Part shown: positions 60,853 to 64,000 of the stretch, piece by piece
Layout: every line of letters begins with the position of its first letter
How positions within the stretch are numbered: the first letter of the stretch is position 1
The notes under the pieces: model-generated
Seen by the model: only the letters and a program-made list of their open reading frames with translations
What the model was told of the DNA's origin: nothing
Database searches by the model: none
Translations under genes and position numbers: made by a program
NCBI GenBank assembly: GCA_963824215.1
Contig: CAWGOE010000004.1
Location: forward strand, 1 to 64,000
Length of the DNA: 64,000 bases
Source: VRUE01 sp963824215
Lineage (GTDB): Bacteria; Actinomycetota; Thermoleophilia; Solirubrobacterales; 70-9
Direction: 5' to 3'

Positions 60853-63190
60853 CGCCGGAGCCTACGTTGGCCGCGATCGCCTTGCGCAGCTCGCGCTTGC
60901 GCATCCACTCGGCGGCGAAGTAGCTGCCGATCACGAAGCAGAGGGCGAGGGCCTGCGCGACCAAGGTCTCGACCGTCGGGTAGACGCCGAGCCAGGTGCC
61001 GAGCCAGAGCGGAAATTCGATGTCGAGCGGATGGATCGGCAGCCAACCCACGCCCTGCATCGTGCGCGCCGTGTTGCCGACCAGGACGACGAGGACGAGG
61101 GCGATCAGCATCCCCGTCACCACAAGCATCTTCTTATATGGGAGCTTGCGCTCCAGGGCGAAAGTAATGGCGCCGACCACGGCGGTTATCGCCAGCCCGA
61201 GCGAGACGCCGGCAAGGACGACGCCGGTGCCGGAGCTGAGCTGCAGCGCCTGCAGGAAGAGCACCGTCTCGAATCCCTCGCGGAAGACGCTGGTGAAGCC
61301 GAGCACGTAGAGGCCGGCGACCGTCGCCGCTCCCGCTCCGGTTGCCAGCGCAGCGCCGGTCAGCGCCTTGCCGCGATCGCGGTGCCCTTTGATCCACTCG
61401 GTCCAGTAGACGCGGTGGAAGAACCAGTTCATGACCAGTAACAACACCCCGATTGCGACCACGCCGACTGCCGCCTCGAGTTTCTCGCCGTACTGGGAGA
61501 GCGAGTCGAGCAGAAGCAGGGCGAGCACGAACATCAGGCCGCTGGCCGGCAGGGCGAGCAGGGCGCCGCGGTAGACCGGTTTGCGCAGCGGCGCCCGCGG
61601 GCCGATCATGCTGGCGGTGATCGCGGCAAGGATCAGGATTGCCTCGAGGCCCTCGCGGAAGACGATCAGCGCCGAGTTGACGATCACGGTCGTCGTGCTG
61701 GCGCCGTCGCCGGTTAGCGCTCGGGCGTCGGCCAGCTCTTCGTCGAGGTCGAGGCGGGTTTCGCGGATCTCCGGCACTGGCGCCTTGTCGGCGACCAGGG
61801 CCGCGAGGCCCTTGCTGCCGTCGGCGCCGTACCAGATCAACCCCTCGATCTTCAGTGCCAGCTGTGGGTCGAAGGCGCGCAGCTTCAGCTCCGGGCCGAA
61901 CTCGAAGAAGCCGTAGGCCGCAAGCCGCGCCTGCTCGGCGGCGCCGTACTGGCCGGCCCCGGCGGCTGCTTCGAGCTGGTCAAGCGAGATGTCGACGAGT
62001 TCGTAGTCGGCTTCTTCGCCCGGTTCGGTCCACTCCTGCGGCGCCGCGCCTTCGAAGGCCTCGGCGGCGCGGTCGCGCGCCGCGTCGAGCTCCTCCTGCG
62101 GAGCTACGGCGCCGCCCTGCTGAGCGGAGTCGACATCCTCGCGTAGTTCCGCGTACGCCGCTTGGATCGTCGCCACCGCCGCTGGATCGCGGTCGAGCAG
62201 AGTCGGTTCGAGGTCGGCAAAGGCGGTTTCGACCCCGTCCATGAAGGCCACGGCCTCCTGGATCTCGAAGGGGATCGTCACGCGGCCGTCCGCAGTGCCC
62301 TTGTCGAACTCTTTCGGCACAAGGTCTTGGAAGCGGGTCAGCTGGGCGGCCCGGTTGACCTGCTCGTCGGGAGTCAGGGGCGCGGCGGTGAAGCCCTCGA
62401 GGTCGGCTTCGACCTTGCGTCGGGCGGATTCGAAGGTGGCGCGATCGCCACTGGCGGCAGCCGCGGCGAGACGGTCGAAGTCGGCGCCAGTCGCACGCCG
62501 CTCGTCGATGCCCTGCTGCTCGCCGTACTCCAGGGCAAGCGCCAGCCAGTAGCCACGCGCGATCGCGGCGGTTTCCGCGAGGCGGCCGTCGAAGCCGCGC
62601 TCGGCCGCCTGCGTCGCTTCGTCGAGGTTGCTGACGAGCCGAGCCTGGAAGGCGTCGAGCAGGTCCTTTTCGATCTGCACGACCGCATCGGCGGGCTCGA
62701 CTTCGCCCGCGGCGAGACCGTCGATCGCGGCGGTCGCATCGACGCCCGGCCGGGTGAAGCGAGTGGCCTGGCGGAAGTCGCGGATCTGCAGCCAGGTTCG
62801 CGCTTCGGCCGCCTCACCGCGTCGTGCAGCTGAGACCGCAACGGCGAAGGCGCCGCGTCGCAGGGCGGCGACGATGCGACCGCGCGCCGCGGCCAGCCCC
62901 GCTTCGTCGAGGCTTGCCACCGCCCGTCGGGCGGCGGCCAGCGAGCTTTCGATCTCGGCTAGCTCTTCGCTCGCGTGGCGCGTGAGTCCGGCGTGCAGTG
63001 GCCCGGCCAAGCGCGCTTCGGCGGCATCGACCGAGTCGCCGGTCTGCCCATCGAGGAGCAGCTGCGCTTGCGCTTTGAACAGGTCGGCGCGAATCGAGTC
63101 AGCGGCCTGCCAGGGCGGCTCGGCGCTCGCGGGGGCCGCCGCAAGCAGGGCCGTCGCGAGGACGGCGAGGATTGCGGCGACCCGTCCCAA
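60686..63190 (-). CDS. Ftr1/EfeU-type iron permease with large N-terminal extracytoplasmic domain
   Basis: The 834-aa protein starts at TTG 63190, right after the stop of the upstream gene. It has a signal peptide (VAAILAVLATALLAAAPASA) and then a ~450-residue helical, charged domain rich in Ala/Glu. The C-terminal part is an Ftr1 permease with about seven membrane helices and the two REGxE iron motifs FREGLEAILIL (~510) and FREGFETVLFL (~637). Ftr1/EfeU proteins import iron. The last ~55 residues are Arg/Gly-rich and overlap the downstream phosphorylase gene in another frame, so they look like an accidental extension. The partner upstream is an imelysin-like protein. Confidence 0.86.
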   Translation of the reverse strand: MGRVAAILAVLATALLAAAPASAEPPWQAADSIRADLFKAQAQLLLDGQTGDSVDAAEARLAGPLHAGLTRHASEELAEIESSLAAARRAVASLDEAGLAAARGRIVAALRRGAFAVAVSAARRGEAAEARTWLQIRDFRQATRFTRPGVDATAAIDGLAAGEVEPADAVVQIEKDLLDAFQARLVSNLDEATQAAERGFDGRLAETAAIARGYWLALALEYGEQQGIDERRATGADFDRLAAAAASGDRATFESARRKVEADLEGFTAAPLTPDEQVNRAAQLTRFQDLVPKEFDKGTADGRVTIPFEIQEAVAFMDGVETAFADLEPTLLDRDPAAVATIQAAYAELREDVDSAQQGGAVAPQEELDAARDRAAEAFEGAAPQEWTEPGEEADYELVDISLDQLEAAAGAGQYGAAEQARLAAYGFFEFGPELKLRAFDPQLALKIEGLIWYGADGSKGLAALVADKAPVPEIRETRLDLDEELADARALTGDGASTTTVIVNSALIVFREGLEAILILAAITASMIGPRAPLRKPVYRGALLALPASGLMFVLALLLLDSLSQYGEKLEAAVGVVAIGVLLLVMNWFFHRVYWTEWIKGHRDRGKALTGAALATGAGAATVAGLYVLGFTSVFREGFETVLFLQALQLSSGTGVVLAGVSLGLAITAVVGAITFALERKLPYKKMLVVTGMLIALVLVVLVGNTARTMQGVGWLPIHPLDIEFPLWLGTWLGVYPTVETLVAQALALCFVIGSYFAAEWMRKRELRKAIAANVGSGDALTAETDGAAGEQRDPGRRPRTIPLARSGAARETEDEQSRPRPVGVLGQDGERP

Positions 63191-63191
63191 G

Positions 63192-64000
63192 CTAGCCTTC
63201 CTGCAGCTCCACTTCGAGCTGTTTCGCCGCCTGCGTGACCTGGCCGGCAATCGCCTCGGCCTGCGCCTGCGCCTGGGCCCCGAGCGCGTCGGCCTGCTTG
63301 GCGTTGAACTGCTCGCCGTTTGCCTCGCGGTCGCGCAGTTCGCTGGCGAAGTCGACCAGGCTCTGCAGCTCCTGGCGCGTCTGCTTGGCCTGCTGCGCGT
63401 TCTCCTTGGCGATAGTCGGTTCGATCCCGTCGTAGGTGACGAGGATGCCGCCGAGGATGTCGGCTATGTCGGAGAGGCGCGAGGTGGCGACGAAGCCGAG
63501 CTCCTCGGCGTCTTCGCCGGCGATGAAGCGCGAGTTCTTCCAGGCCTCGAAGTACTCGCTCATCGTCGGCGTCATCACGACGATCGAGGTGAGCGCGTCC
63601 GAGGCGGTCGGCTCGAACTCCTTAGCGTCTTCGTCGAGGCTTTCCGCCTGGGCGAGGAATTCGTCGAGCGTCGCCTTATAGGTGTCAGCGTCGGGCAGGC
63701 CCTCGCCGAACTCGACCTTGCCGTCGCCATCGACGTCGGCCTGCGTGCCCTTCGCCTGCAGCTCCGGGTTGGTCCCGTAGAGCGCGGTCTCGGTGAGGAA
63801 GAACAGGTTGCCGGGCTGTTTCAGCTTCTCGCCCTGCGGGGTGGTGAGGGTGAAGGAGACCGCGTCTTCGGGGGTGGAGGCGTCCGAGCCGGCGTCGATA
63901 TCGACGTCGTAATGGGCGAGGCGCGGCACGCCGGCGACGATGCCCTCCATCTCCTCGTAAGCCGGGTTGGCGGCGACGAAGGATTCCTTCGACTCACTGA
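63192..64000 (-). CDS. Imelysin/EfeO-like iron-uptake protein, 5' end outside window
   Basis: The frame continues to the right edge with no start visible; 268 residues are seen. It includes NPAYEEMEGIVAGVPRLAH, TSIVVMTPTMSEYFEAWKNS and SRLSDIADILGGILVTYDGI, which resemble the imelysin/EfeO group that binds iron for EfeU-type permeases. A canonical EF-hand-like loop, DVDGDGKVEFGE, is inserted. The C-terminus is a long Ala/Gln-rich helix. The stop is one base from the TTG start of the permease, so the two are translated together. Confidence 0.7.
   Translation of the reverse strand, partial: SESKESFVAANPAYEEMEGIVAGVPRLAHYDVDIDAGSDASTPEDAVSFTLTTPQGEKLKQPGNLFFLTETALYGTNPELQAKGTQADVDGDGKVEFGEGLPDADTYKATLDEFLAQAESLDEDAKEFEPTASDALTSIVVMTPTMSEYFEAWKNSRFIAGEDAEELGFVATSRLSDIADILGGILVTYDGIEPTIAKENAQQAKQTRQELQSLVDFASELRDREANGEQFNAKQADALGAQAQAQAEAIAGQVTQAAKQLEVELQEG

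Overview
The window is GC-rich, densely coded bacterial DNA of actinobacterial character. Three F420-type luciferase-like oxidoreductases, GTG/TTG starts, an ergothioneine pair (egtB-egtD), a class II GlpX phosphatase, a PucR-type regulator and very large secreted NHL/fibronectin/TolB-like proteins together suggest Actinomycetota, most likely Thermoleophilia (Solirubrobacterales-like). This placement is inference: no rRNA or tRNA gene was seen. No stretch longer than about 250 bp lacks a gene; the largest gaps are 51089-51328 and 59578-59824.

Region 1 (1-16738) is a surface/secreted locus. A left-truncated repeat protein is followed by a 3.95 kb tandem duplication (1886-5839 and 5840-9799). 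Each copy carries a ~1186-aa NHL/FnIII/TolB-like exported protein, and the junction created a chimeric reading frame. After it come a tiny exported basic peptide, a PucR-family regulator and an 1816-aa subtilase. The subtilase tail holds three groups of exactly seven Cys-pair modules, read here as three seven-bladed propellers, two of them made by a 1086-bp internal duplication.

Region 2 (16739-22351) holds toxin-antitoxin-like genes around ordinary ones: a hipBA operon with a candidate operator, a small DUF5679 protein, a membrane protein, a thiolase, and an AbiEi/AbiEii-like pair. Region 3 (22417-32409) has acyl-CoA and redox genes (a crotonase lacking the hydratase glutamates, a flavin monooxygenase, a thioesterase, a GGCT-fold protein), a P-type ATPase sharing a perfect 21-bp inverted repeat with its convergent neighbour, an F420-type oxidoreductase, and the three-subunit transhydrogenase pntAA-pntAB-pntB with an internal hairpin.

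Region 4 (32463-48945) is mixed metabolism: a pilin-like/Vps62-like fusion, an SDR, egtB with a frameshifted egtD, an orphan HipA kinase, two more F420-type enzymes, glpX, an amine oxidase, rlmN, a K+ channel, a P450, a transporter remnant, a collagen-like exported protein and a BBE-type flavin oxidase. Region 5 (48938-64000) has glutamine synthetase III behind two perfect palindromes, a complete 1040-bp IS481-family element with a frameshifted transposase, an NlpC/P60 hydrolase, a dehydrogenase/hydratase fusion in reversed domain order, a sirtuin, a HAD phosphatase, a three-domain cell-wall hydrolase, a nucleoside phosphorylase and an Ftr1-type iron permease operon running off the right edge.

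I found no CRISPR array, prophage or biosynthetic cluster. The most unusual material is the repeat-driven evolution of the secreted proteins in region 1, the nuclease-like/winged-helix/nucleotidyltransferase pair at 20461-22351, and the pilin-Vps62 fusion.
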